Source of the DNA: Marinomonas gallaica
Lineage (GTDB): Bacteria > Pseudomonadota > Gammaproteobacteria > Pseudomonadales > Marinomonadaceae
Assembly (NCBI RefSeq): GCF_001639745.1
Contig: NZ_LTAX01000019.1
Location: forward strand, 1-64,000
DNA length: 64,000 bases
Reading direction: 5' to 3'
Shown here: piece by piece, positions 33,867 through 42,170 of the stretch
How positions within the stretch are numbered: the stretch's first letter is position 1
How the letters are laid out: each line of letters opens with the position of its first letter
Position numbers and translations under genes: made by a program
Notes under the pieces: generated by a model
Told to the model about the DNA's origin: nothing
The model's input: only the letters and a program-made list of their open reading frames with translations
The model's database searches: none

Positions 33867-36040
33867 TCGTTGGCCTCACTTTTGGCAGGCGCACCATTTC
33901 GTTTCTTCAGGTATTCAAGTACATGCTCTTTTTGACCATCGGCGACGATCGCGCCGTCTTCCAGAACCAGCAAGCGGTCAACCAATGCCATTAAGCTCAT
34001 TTTATGGGTGACCAATAAAAAGGTGCTGTTGAGTTTCGCTTGTTTGAGGTTCTTGATTAATGCTTGTTCAGTGGTGCCATCCATCGTATTGGTTGGCTCG
34101 TCCATTAATAGAAAAGGTGCATCAAGTAGTAAAGCTCGAGCGATACCAATACTTTGACGTTGGCCGCCAGAAAGGTTTTGACCATTTTCATTTACCTGAA
34201 GGCCATAACCAGCTGAATGGCGTTTGATAAAAGCATCGACTCCCGCTAAACGCGAAGCCCGAAGGATGACATCATCTTCCACGTAAGGCGCACGGTAGGC
34301 GATGTTTTCACGCACATTGCCGCGAAATAGTACGACATCTTGCGGTACATAATTAATGTTGCGACGTAGCTCCGCAGGGTCTAGTTGATTAATATCAATA
34401 CCATCAATCAAAATGTTGCCTGAATCGACTTTGTAAAAGCCAAGAATAAGCTTCTCGATTGTCGACTTACCTGATCCAATGCGACCAATGATACCTACTT
34501 TTTCGAACTGATTGATTTTAAACGAGACATTTTTAAGTGTTGGTTGAGACTCATCAGGATAGGTGAAGGTGACATCGATAAATTCAATGGAGCCTTCAAA
34601 GTTCGGATGCTCGATAAAACGCTTATTGCTTGGGCGTTCTATGTCTTTCGCCATTAAGTCGTTGAGAGAGTTATAGGCGGTTTTGGTTTGTTGATAGCTA
34701 CCAAGCAATCCTGCGACTTGGCTCATGGGAGATATTGCGCGCTGACTTAGAATCACTGTTGCAATTAACCCACCCAGCGTTAGGTTACCATCAGCAATGA
34801 GGTACACGCCTGTCAGCACTATTAGCACAGTACTCATCTGCTGCATGTAGCCCGTCATACGCGAGATCGAGCTTTGCATCATTTTGGACTTCAGGCTCGT
34901 GCGAGCGATTTCGCCTACGGCTTGTTCCCATTTCCATTGCATCTTTGATTCAACGCCCAAGGCCTTTACTGTGGACATGGTCGACAGCGACTCAATCAAC
35001 ACACTGTTTTTCTGATCCTGCGCTTCATAAGTAGCCTCAATGCTGCGCTGGATAGGTTTACGCATAATAAGGCTGTAGGCCACCATAAGTAGAATTATGC
35101 CAATCGGTACCCACACAATCTGCCCAGCAAGATAGAAAATAACGGCTAAAAAGATCGTCACGAAAGGCAGGTCGACTAACGCTGAAATAGCACTTGAAGT
35201 AATGAAATTACGAATACTGTCGAATTCTTTTAGCTTGTTGGCAAAACTGCCTACAGTGCCAGTGCGGCCTGCAGCGGTGAGGCCGAGTGTTTGCTCAAAG
35301 AGTTTAGACGATATTTGCACATCACTTTTTTTGGCCGCCACTTCGAGAAAGTGGGAGCGTAAATACTTTAGGACGAGGTCGAAAAGGTAAATGACCGTGA
35401 TGCCAAGCACCAACACCCAAAGAGATTCCATTGCATTATTTGGCACAATACGGTCATACACGTTCATGACGAAGAGTGGGTTGGCCAAGACAAACAAGTT
35501 GATAACAAATGATGCCGCCACCACATCTCGGTACATAGCGCGATTGCGCCAGATAGATGACCAAAACCAGTGTTTTTCATCTGTGTGAACGAGTTGCTCC
35601 GAAGAGCCACTCTGGTGTTGTGTATGCGTTAGATAAATGGCATAGCCAAGGTAAACATCTTCTAAAGATGTTAAGGAAACACTTTTCCAGCCGTCGGGTG
35701 CTGAGCTAAAAATAACCTGAGCTGTACCGTTCTCTTGGTCAATTTCCTGTAGAACACAGGCGGTATTATCTTTTAGGGTTAAAATACATGGCAGAACAAG
35801 TCGCGAGATCTGCTTGAGCGTGCGCGGTTTAAAGCTGGCTTTGAGGCCCGCCCGCTTGGCTGCCCGCTTAAAGAGATCGGGTGTGATGACATCCGAGTTA
35901 AGAGGTAGCCCAGCGGTTAGTGCGTCTTTCGTATAAGGCGTTTGTGTCAGCTTTGTATAAGCAATCAAACACTCTAGCAGTGGATCATGCGCCTCGATGT
36001 GTTCAGCGTTGCTAACGGCTTCTAAGGATTCTGTGCTCAT
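33863..36040 (-). CDS. lapB: Type I secretion ABC transporter, LapB family
   Basis: Permease-ATPase that exports the adhesin. The 725-residue protein has an N-terminal C39-like domain (about 20-140) without the catalytic Cys/His arrangement, the form used by RTX adhesin exporters. Six membrane helices lie at about 165-440. The ATPase domain has Walker A 'GRIGSGKST', signature 'LSGGQRQSIG', Walker B 'FLLMDEPTN' and switch His 'LVTHKMS'. ATGA overlaps join it to lapD upstream and lapC downstream. Confidence 0.94.
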   Translation of the reverse strand: MSTESLEAVSNAEHIEAHDPLLECLIAYTKLTQTPYTKDALTAGLPLNSDVITPDLFKRAAKRAGLKASFKPRTLKQISRLVLPCILTLKDNTACVLQEIDQENGTAQVIFSSAPDGWKSVSLTSLEDVYLGYAIYLTHTQHQSGSSEQLVHTDEKHWFWSSIWRNRAMYRDVVAASFVINLFVLANPLFVMNVYDRIVPNNAMESLWVLVLGITVIYLFDLVLKYLRSHFLEVAAKKSDVQISSKLFEQTLGLTAAGRTGTVGSFANKLKEFDSIRNFITSSAISALVDLPFVTIFLAVIFYLAGQIVWVPIGIILLMVAYSLIMRKPIQRSIEATYEAQDQKNSVLIESLSTMSTVKALGVESKMQWKWEQAVGEIARTSLKSKMMQSSISRMTGYMQQMSTVLIVLTGVYLIADGNLTLGGLIATVILSQRAISPMSQVAGLLGSYQQTKTAYNSLNDLMAKDIERPSNKRFIEHPNFEGSIEFIDVTFTYPDESQPTLKNVSFKINQFEKVGIIGRIGSGKSTIEKLILGFYKVDSGNILIDGIDINQLDPAELRRNINYVPQDVVLFRGNVRENIAYRAPYVEDDVILRASRLAGVDAFIKRHSAGYGLQVNENGQNLSGGQRQSIGIARALLLDAPFLLMDEPTNTMDGTTEQALIKNLKQAKLNSTFLLVTHKMSLMALVDRLLVLEDGAIVADGQKEHVLEYLKKRNGAPAKSEANE

Positions 36041-37962
36041 AATGGGATCGGAGTACTGAAGTAATAGCCTTGGAAATAGCGAACGCCTGAACTCTTGAAG
36101 GCTTCAAGCTGGGCTTCTTGTTCGATCGACATAGCGAAGACATCAATGTCTAGGTTGCTAGCAACTTCACAGATACTTTCAACGTAAGAGTTAGTGCTGG
36201 CATCAGATTCAATCTGATCGCTAAATGAGGCGTCCAATTTTATATAATCTGGCTGTAAGGTTTTCAAATATTGCAAGTCAGCGACTTGAATGCCAAAGCG
36301 ATCAATCCCCACCTTGAATCCAAATTGGCGCAATACATTAAAGATATTTTTACAGGCAGCGAGATTGTTGTAGACTGCGCTTTCAGGGAACTCAAAGGCC
36401 AATTTAGCGCCGCGTGCTTGTTCTAAATGAGGAACTAACTGATCAAAAGCGTTGCTACTTAATAGCAGCGATTTACTAAGGTTAATGGAATAAACTGTGC
36501 TACTTTGCTCAGACTGTAAGTGTTCAGTGACCAGTCGTAATACCAACTGATCAATTTTGCTTTCCATTCGGAGCTGCTCAACGGCAGGCATAAAGTAAGC
36601 AGCGGATTGAATTTTACCGTCATCACCTATCATACGTACTAGCAACTCACTTTCATATGTTGCCTTTTCAAGGTTGAACGCATCTTGTTTAAACAGCTTA
36701 AAGCGACGTTCAACAATCGCCGTATCAATGAGTTGCTGCCACTGATCGTTATTAAATGCACGTTGAGCATCTTCTCGCTGTACTTGAACCGAGTCATTAT
36801 AAACTTCGCCAGCTTGCTGGATTAAAAAGTCTAGTTGACTAAACATCTTAGATTTCGACTCGTTCGGTGTATAGCGAGCAATAGCGGCTGTAAGCTCTAT
36901 AGGCATTTCTTCTAAGTTGAGCTCTTCACGCAATGTTTTGGTGGCTAAAAGCAATTGATCAGCATTCTTTTGTATCGAGCTAGGTTTGGTGTTGGGCAAT
37001 AACGCAATCAATTCAATACCATTTAAGCGGACGTATACCCCATCCGTCGTACTTAACGTCGTACGAAATATACGTGCTAAATGTTTGACCAGTTCGTTAC
37101 CCAATTGATAGCCATAATGCGTGTTAAACTCTTTTAAACCATTGATACGCAAAAGATAAACAGTACCTTGAGCGGTCGTCTGGTCTTCGTCGACAATGCT
37201 GCTAAATGTCATATCGAAATAGTGGCGGTTATACAACCCTGTGACACTGTCTTGATATGCCATAGAACGTAGTTTTTCGGCTACTTGCGCTTCGCGGGTG
37301 AATACTTGTTGTAGCTTAGTCACCATACCGTTCATGGCATTGACGAGTTGGCGGAACTCCGTTGTTTTAGGGAGCGGGTCCTGTAAAATATACTCTTTAT
37401 TAGCGATCGCATGAGCTTGTTTTTGGGCTCTTTTTAGCGGACGAAGTAACAGGCGAACCGCAATATAAGCGCTTGTCAAAAATATAGCTGCCGCAATTAA
37501 AAACCACTGTACAAGGCTTTTAAATACCAGCCACAATTCAATATAGGCATAGCCTTTATGTGCTTGTACTTTTAGTTTACCAATAGGCATCCAGCCCCGT
37601 TGCACGACGGCAGAAGAGGGCGCTATGTTGATATCGACAAGCTCAATAAACCAGTGTGGTATGTCTGAGCTAATGGCGTCATTGCTACGTTGGTAAACTG
37701 GCTGACCGTCTATATCTAGCAACTCAATACGAGCAAAATGACCGCGGTCGAATACTGCATCGATCATAGTTTGCGCGCTGGATGGATTGTCAGCTACCGC
37801 ACTTAAAGAGAGACCTAGAGAGTTGGCCGTATCATAGGAGTGGGACTGTAGCTGCTTTTCTAAAAAAGCTTGTGTCGTGGACATATTTAAACCAAAAGTA
37901 CCCACCAATAGCACCACAAGCATCAGGCTTATAAAAATCAGAATGTTGGATTTAAAACTCAT
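36037..37962 (-). CDS. lapD: Membrane c-di-GMP receptor LapD
   Basis: LapD senses cytoplasmic c-di-GMP through a degenerate EAL domain and, when bound, sequesters the protease LapG in the periplasm. The 641-residue product has a membrane helix (about 7-24), a periplasmic domain with 'VVQRGWMPIGKLKVQAHKGYAY' (about 118-139, including the Trp typical of the LapG-binding output loop), a second helix (about 148-168), HAMP (about 170-225), and GGDEF and EAL domains. Both enzymatic motifs are degenerate: GGDEF reads NGIEL, EAL reads ESE, and the DDFG-type loop reads DRFG. It should be a receptor, not an enzyme. Its partner LapG is encoded just upstream. Confidence 0.93.
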   Translation of the reverse strand: MSFKSNILIFISLMLVVLLVGTFGLNMSTTQAFLEKQLQSHSYDTANSLGLSLSAVADNPSSAQTMIDAVFDRGHFARIELLDIDGQPVYQRSNDAISSDIPHWFIELVDINIAPSSAVVQRGWMPIGKLKVQAHKGYAYIELWLVFKSLVQWFLIAAAIFLTSAYIAVRLLLRPLKRAQKQAHAIANKEYILQDPLPKTTEFRQLVNAMNGMVTKLQQVFTREAQVAEKLRSMAYQDSVTGLYNRHYFDMTFSSIVDEDQTTAQGTVYLLRINGLKEFNTHYGYQLGNELVKHLARIFRTTLSTTDGVYVRLNGIELIALLPNTKPSSIQKNADQLLLATKTLREELNLEEMPIELTAAIARYTPNESKSKMFSQLDFLIQQAGEVYNDSVQVQREDAQRAFNNDQWQQLIDTAIVERRFKLFKQDAFNLEKATYESELLVRMIGDDGKIQSAAYFMPAVEQLRMESKIDQLVLRLVTEHLQSEQSSTVYSINLSKSLLLSSNAFDQLVPHLEQARGAKLAFEFPESAVYNNLAACKNIFNVLRQFGFKVGIDRFGIQVADLQYLKTLQPDYIKLDASFSDQIESDASTNSYVESICEVASNLDIDVFAMSIEQEAQLEAFKSSGVRYFQGYYFSTPIPL

Positions 37963-37996
37963 AATCTATCCTTTACGGAATACCTTTTGGTCAGTG

Positions 37997-38656
37997 CTAC
38001 TTTAAAATGCCTTGTTTCATTCGAGCGCGCATTTGTCCCCATTGATGCATAGAGCTCTCGAACCCTTGTTTGCTAGAGACTTGCGAAGAGTCCCTTAAAT
38101 CTTGCGCATTGAAGCTGTAAATCGGAATTAAATCCGAGCGCACGCTGGCTTTTAAAACGCGGTCAGTCAAACTGTCCAATACCAAAGGTTCAGAGTTTGG
38201 GTTTCTAAAATAGGTCAAAACCATATGTGAGCGTTTAATACGTGTCGCTGTTACATACGAAAAGTAGATTTTTTTTTCGTCTACACCCATGGCCAATAAA
38301 GTAAAGTACTTAGCGATAGCAAAGTCTTCTGCATCGCCTTTATCCTTCGCTAAAAATTCGGCAGGAGTCGCCCAAAAATCTTTTTGTCCCCAAGCCGCTT
38401 CATCTTCCATGTATGTCACTTTACTAAAAAAATCATTGACCAAATTAACCTGAAGTCTTTCTGGTTTACTGGCGTTTTCACTGATAAGTGTTTGTAGTGC
38501 TTGTATGCGGCGCACAGCCAGTACACCGTACTTTAGTTTTGCCGTAGAAATTTCTTTTTCAGAAATGATGTTATCAAACGATACGCTTTGTACGGGTAAA
38601 GTGACAAACAACATGACCAAAGTCCATTTTGTAATGTGGTGCTTTAATCTGTCCAT
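37997..38656 (-). CDS. lapG: LapG-like BTLCP family protein lacking the catalytic cysteine
   Basis: LapG is a periplasmic calcium-dependent cysteine protease that cuts LapA-type adhesins behind the N-terminal retention module. This 219-residue protein has an N-terminal signal (about 10-25) and the family core 'WGQKDFWATPAEFLAKDKGD' (about 89-108), His144 in 'RSHMVLTYF' and Asp161 in 'PLVLDSL'. In the family motif GDCEDF the cysteine is replaced: the sequence reads GDAEDF, with Ala109 encoded by GCA at 38330-38332. No cysteine exists anywhere in the protein. The flanking acidic residues Asp108 and Glu110, thought to bind calcium, remain. It is predicted to be unable to cut, unless another residue acts. 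It may keep only a binding role with LapD. Confidence 0.9.
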   Translation of the reverse strand: MDRLKHHITKWTLVMLFVTLPVQSVSFDNIISEKEISTAKLKYGVLAVRRIQALQTLISENASKPERLQVNLVNDFFSKVTYMEDEAAWGQKDFWATPAEFLAKDKGDAEDFAIAKYFTLLAMGVDEKKIYFSYVTATRIKRSHMVLTYFRNPNSEPLVLDSLTDRVLKASVRSDLIPIYSFNAQDLRDSSQVSSKQGFESSMHQWGQMRARMKQGILK

Positions 38657-38691
38657 TTTTACCCGTACAACGTCCCGTGACTGTGGAGCGA

Positions 38692-39585
38692 CTACTGCGG
38701 TGTCTGCATTGCAGCCGCGGCAGGCAATTCTTCTTTTATCATAACCTCTAATTCAATACGACGGTTTTCTTGGCGACCGCTTGCTATTGAATTATCGGCT
38801 AAAGGTTCAGACTCACCTTTTCCTAGCAGATAGATACTTGCAGGTTCTATATCAGAGTTAGTCGTCAAATAATCCTTAACACTGAGAGCCCTATTCCATG
38901 ACAGCTGTATATTATCCGCAGCGCGACCCACATAATCAGTGTGACCAGTGATCAGAATCATCTCATCGTCACGCAAATCTTTAAGAGGCGCTAAGTCATC
39001 TTGCAATCGCTTTTCTTGGTCCGGTCGAATAGCGTAAGATCCGGTATCAAATACAATATTTACCAACACCGAAGTACGTGGTTTACAACCGTTTTGATTA
39101 ACTTCAATGCCTGCAGGTGTGTCCGGACACAGGTCCATAGTGTCTAAAACACCGTCACCATCTGAGTCATTAACCAACTTACAGCCATGAACGTCGACTT
39201 TAGTGCCTAAGGGAGTAAGCGGACAGCGATCATTGGCATCCAAGACACCGTCATAATCACCGTCTACTTCACAGCCTAAAAAGTTAACATTGCGCCCGCT
39301 AATCGTGTCTGGACATTGATCGTTTTTATCATAGACGCCGTCATTGTCTGAATCTAGAGCACAACCGATGCTATTAACAGGTTGCTGTGCTTCAGAGTTT
39401 TGACATTGATCCTTAAAGGACTCGGTCATATCCTGATCTCGATCATCGTAAATTTCAATGATATCACTAGGAGACAGGTTTTTGTCTTTTATAGAATGAA
39501 CATCTTGATTTTGAGGTTCTGCTTGAGCCAACATACTTATTGACAGTGCAGCAGTTGCAGTAAGAGACAGCCATACAAACTTCAT
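38692..39585 (-). CDS. OmpA-family protein with thrombospondin type 3 calcium-binding repeats
   Basis: The 297-residue precursor has a signal peptide (about 1-22, ending 'MLAQA'). It has three Asp-rich TSP3 repeats (about 75-170; 'DSDNDGVYDKNDQCPD', 'DGDYDGVLDANDRCPL', 'DSDGDGVLDTMDLCPD') with paired cysteines. A C-terminal OmpA peptidoglycan-binding domain follows (about 175-285, 'ITGHTDYVGRAADNIQLSWNRA'). No N-terminal barrel is visible, so it is likely a periplasmic or outer-membrane-associated wall anchor. Its place between the channel and LapG suggests it stabilises the adhesin export apparatus at the cell wall; this is inference. Confidence 0.88.
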   Translation of the reverse strand: MKFVWLSLTATAALSISMLAQAEPQNQDVHSIKDKNLSPSDIIEIYDDRDQDMTESFKDQCQNSEAQQPVNSIGCALDSDNDGVYDKNDQCPDTISGRNVNFLGCEVDGDYDGVLDANDRCPLTPLGTKVDVHGCKLVNDSDGDGVLDTMDLCPDTPAGIEVNQNGCKPRTSVLVNIVFDTGSYAIRPDQEKRLQDDLAPLKDLRDDEMILITGHTDYVGRAADNIQLSWNRALSVKDYLTTNSDIEPASIYLLGKGESEPLADNSIASGRQENRRIELEVMIKEELPAAAAMQTPQ

Positions 39586-39597
39586 GCAGAAAATCCT

Positions 39598-40458
39598 TTA
39601 TTTAACTTGGTTGACAGCGTTGATGCGCGTTAATGCTTTATCTAATAATTGCTCAGCAATGTCGCTTGCTAGAAAATCAAATGCTTTTTGTTCTGCATTA
39701 CCCTCTTTGTTAGCTTTATAAGTAGTCATATTGCTAACTGTATGAAATGTCTGGGCATTCCTATCTTTAAGCTCAAAGTCAGCGATCACTTCGATGTCAC
39801 CTTCGTTATCGTAAGCATCAATAAAATACTCTAGGATAAGAGAAGGACGACGAGCGCTGATGTTGAAACCTTCACTTTTGAGTCCTGCCACAAGCATACC
39901 TTCAAACTCTTCGGTTTCTGGTGTCAGTGCATCCAGACTGATTGTGAAGTCACCAAATAGGCGATTTAACTGCAGATCCATCAATTCAGCCATACGCTCG
40001 TTTGCTAATTCAGGTGCCTCGTCAAACTGGCTTGTTAAAGCAATCTTCAAGGCTTTGCGTCGCTCAAGTGCAGGCAGTGCAGGAAGTAAGGCCCAAAGCT
40101 GATCCAGGTTGCTACCGCGGTTTGAGGCATGAACAAATTCTGACAGTCTCGCATCCGTTTGTAATAAGTCAGCGGTTAACTGTTCTTTATCTGCGCTAGC
40201 GAGGTAAGTGAAATCTAAGTTTAGGTGATCACGTACAGCATGGCGAACTTGCGCTTCAAAGGACTGAGTTGCGATGGCTCCCTGCTCTCGATGTGCCAAA
40301 ACGTTACGCTTGAATGATTGTTCAAGAGCCTCCGCAGTGACTATTGTACGGGCAGTAGCGTCACTGTTCGGCGCATTTTGATGAGAGCTACAAGCTGTAA
40401 GCGCAACGCTGCTGACAAGCAATAGACCGATTAGATGTTTATTGATTCGAGTATCCAT
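39598..40458 (-). CDS. Predicted lipoprotein of the adhesin secretion operon, unknown family
   Basis: I place the start at ATG 40458 (286 residues), with AGGGA eight bases upstream. The longer frame to 40518 overlaps lapE and spoils the signal. A lipoprotein signal with lipobox LTAC (cysteine at about 23) opens the protein. The N-terminal half is helical; the C-terminal half, 'RPSLILEYFIDAYDNEGDIEVIADFELKD', is strand-rich, and it ends in a long helix. I do not recognise the family. It lies between lapE and the OmpA gene, 16 bp after lapE, so a periplasmic accessory role in export is likely. Confidence 0.75.
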   Translation of the reverse strand: MDTRINKHLIGLLLVSSVALTACSSHQNAPNSDATARTIVTAEALEQSFKRNVLAHREQGAIATQSFEAQVRHAVRDHLNLDFTYLASADKEQLTADLLQTDARLSEFVHASNRGSNLDQLWALLPALPALERRKALKIALTSQFDEAPELANERMAELMDLQLNRLFGDFTISLDALTPETEEFEGMLVAGLKSEGFNISARRPSLILEYFIDAYDNEGDIEVIADFELKDRNAQTFHTVSNMTTYKANKEGNAEQKAFDFLASDIAEQLLDKALTRINAVNQVK

Positions 40459-40474
40459 AGCTGAAATCCCTATA

Positions 40475-41800
40475 TTAATTATTGTACGCAAACTGCTCAT
40501 CAGCATCGATAAAATCATAATTCAGATCGAAACTAGGCAATAACGTACCCATACCCGCCATAACGCGATATTGTGCTTTCATTAGCTCATATTCACTGCT
40601 AATTAGGTTTTGCGTGGCACTGTAATATTCGTTTTCAGTGTTAAGTAAATCGAGTAGCGTACGACGGCCTAGTGTGAACTGGTTACGGTATCCGGTAAGG
40701 GTGTCATAGGTCAGTTTGATATGTTGTTCTATATAGTCGAGTTGCTGCTCAACATAGGTTTTGGCGTTCCAAGCGTAGCGTAAGTTTTCGATGACTTGGC
40801 GGCGAGTGTTGTCGCGTACTTCATTAGCTTCTTGATACTCATGTTGAGTGCGATCCTTATCCGCTGAATCACCACCACCGTTGTAAAGGTTGTAGCTCAA
40901 GCGAAGCATAGCTTGAAAGTTATGATCCTTACCTTCAATGCCAGAGATGTCGTGGTCAAATGTCTGTTCTACTACCAAATCAACACGAGGGTAATGAAAG
41001 CGGCTTGCAGCTTTATATTGGTACTCTGTTTCTAAAACATCATTATTGGCGGTACGTAGAGTTGGGTGTTCGTTTAGTGCGAACTCCGTTGCGTCCTCCA
41101 AATTATCAGGTAGTGATTTTAGAAATACAGGCTTCACCAAAAGATTGTCTGGATCTCTGCCTAAAACCCTTCTGAAACGCGCTTGTGCATCAAAATAATT
41201 GTTTTGCGCTGCAGAGTAGTTCGACTCAGCTAGGGCTAAACGAGCACTTGCTTGGTCTACCTCTACTTGATCTCCAATACCCGCATCATTACGTTGAACG
41301 ATTTGCTCAAAAATCTGCTGATGCGTTCTCATGTTTTCTAAAGCGAGTTGACGGAACTCTTGTTCCTTCAGCAAATCAACATACGACTCGATCATTTCAA
41401 GCGCCACATCATTAGCGCTCGCAACGGCAGCAAATGCTTGAGCATTGGCGCGATATTCTTGGCGTTTCACTTCATTAACATCGCCAAAGCCATTAAATAG
41501 GTTTTGCGTTAAAGATAGCGATGCCTCCTTACGGATGAGTCCGTCGCCTTCGTTATTAATAGTCTGATTATCTACTTCTTCGTAGCCTATGCCAGCGTTT
41601 AAATCGATCGATGGTAAGTAGCCACTTTTGGCACTACGAATATCAGCCTGATAGGCGTGGTAGCGTTTTACCTCTGTACGAAATTCAGGGTTGTTAACGA
41701 CAGCATCACGTACAGCGGACTCTAAGGTCATAGAAAAGCCAAAGCTCGACATGCCGATAGATGCCAAAATGGCTGAGTAAGGCAATAATTTAATAAGCAT
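40475..41800 (-). CDS. lapE: TolC-family outer-membrane channel, LapE/AggA type
   Basis: Outer-membrane exit duct for the type I system. The 441-residue precursor has a signal peptide (about 1-24) and two OEP repeats with long helices: 'LESAVRDAVVNNPEFRTEVKRY' (about 26-47), 'GYLPSIDLNAGIGYEE' (about 61-76), 'LTGYRNQFTLGRRTLLDLLNTENEYYSA' (about 366-393) and 'YELMKAQYRVMAGMGTLLPSF'. It is the first gene of the eight-gene minus-strand operon and divergent from the adhesin gene. Confidence 0.94.
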   Translation of the reverse strand: MLIKLLPYSAILASIGMSSFGFSMTLESAVRDAVVNNPEFRTEVKRYHAYQADIRSAKSGYLPSIDLNAGIGYEEVDNQTINNEGDGLIRKEASLSLTQNLFNGFGDVNEVKRQEYRANAQAFAAVASANDVALEMIESYVDLLKEQEFRQLALENMRTHQQIFEQIVQRNDAGIGDQVEVDQASARLALAESNYSAAQNNYFDAQARFRRVLGRDPDNLLVKPVFLKSLPDNLEDATEFALNEHPTLRTANNDVLETEYQYKAASRFHYPRVDLVVEQTFDHDISGIEGKDHNFQAMLRLSYNLYNGGGDSADKDRTQHEYQEANEVRDNTRRQVIENLRYAWNAKTYVEQQLDYIEQHIKLTYDTLTGYRNQFTLGRRTLLDLLNTENEYYSATQNLISSEYELMKAQYRVMAGMGTLLPSFDLNYDFIDADEQFAYNN

Positions 41801-41900
41801 AATATTCCGTTGCTTCCAGTTTTTGATAACGATATTTGACGTCAGATAGTCGCAAATCTTAACCCTGTGAAAGAAACAATTGTAGTTATTTTAAATTTTT

Positions 41901-41938
41901 ATGTAACAGAGATTAGTGTAAATGTAACTTTGTGTAAA
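41901..41938. promoter_or_regulatory. Cluster of TGTAA direct repeats, possible regulator binding sites
   Basis: ATGTAAC occurs at 41901 and 41922 (21 bp apart, two helical turns) and GTGTAAA at 41916 and 41932. Four TGTAA copies in one direction fall within 38 bp, close to the lapE side. Such phasing suggests a protein binding one face of the helix, but the AT-rich background makes chance possible. Confidence 0.35.
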
Positions 41939-42090
41939 AATGTATGCGTTTTTTTGATTTATGTCAGGTTTGTTTGTTTTTTTAAAGAAATTTGGAGGCG
42001 ACAGTAATGAGGGCGCTTGATTGAAAGTTAATGTAGGCAATTGCGGGTGAGGGTGTGTTCGGAGTGTTGATTTGGTTGGTGTTACCAAAA

Positions 42091-42108
42091 ACTGTCCTTT
42101 AGGACAGT
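42091..42108. promoter_or_regulatory. Perfect 8-2-8 dyad upstream of the adhesin gene
   Basis: ACTGTCCT-TT-AGGACAGT is a perfect inverted repeat centred 71 bp before the adhesin start. No T run follows, so it is not a terminator. Its size fits an operator for a dimeric helix-turn-helix protein such as the LuxR-type regulator encoded by the neighbouring operon; that link is inference. Confidence 0.6.
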
Positions 42109-42170
42109 AGTAGCATTATTTTATCCTGTTATATTAGGTCTAATTTCAGTTAATTTAGAGGGAGCCTGAT

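Larger units (their letters stand above)
41801..42170. promoter_or_regulatory. Divergent regulatory region between the lap operon and the adhesin gene
   Basis: This 370-bp AT-rich stretch holds no convincing gene. It must carry the promoters for the lapE-to-luxR operon and for the adhesin. A cluster of TGTAA direct repeats lies at 41901-41938 and a perfect dyad at 42091-42108. A possible adhesin -10 box, TATATT, lies at 42130-42135, which would place the dyad over the -35 region. GAGGGAG precedes the adhesin ATG by six bases. Confidence 0.6.

Noticed and set aside
33863..36040. N-terminal C39 domain of LapB as an active peptidase
   Set aside because: The Cys and His expected for bacteriocin-type C39 peptidases are not in place; this is the peptidase-like form of RTX exporters.
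41891..42088. 65-codon minus-strand frame in the divergent lap/adhesin region
   Set aside because: The translation is low-complexity, has no good ribosome site and overlaps the probable control region.
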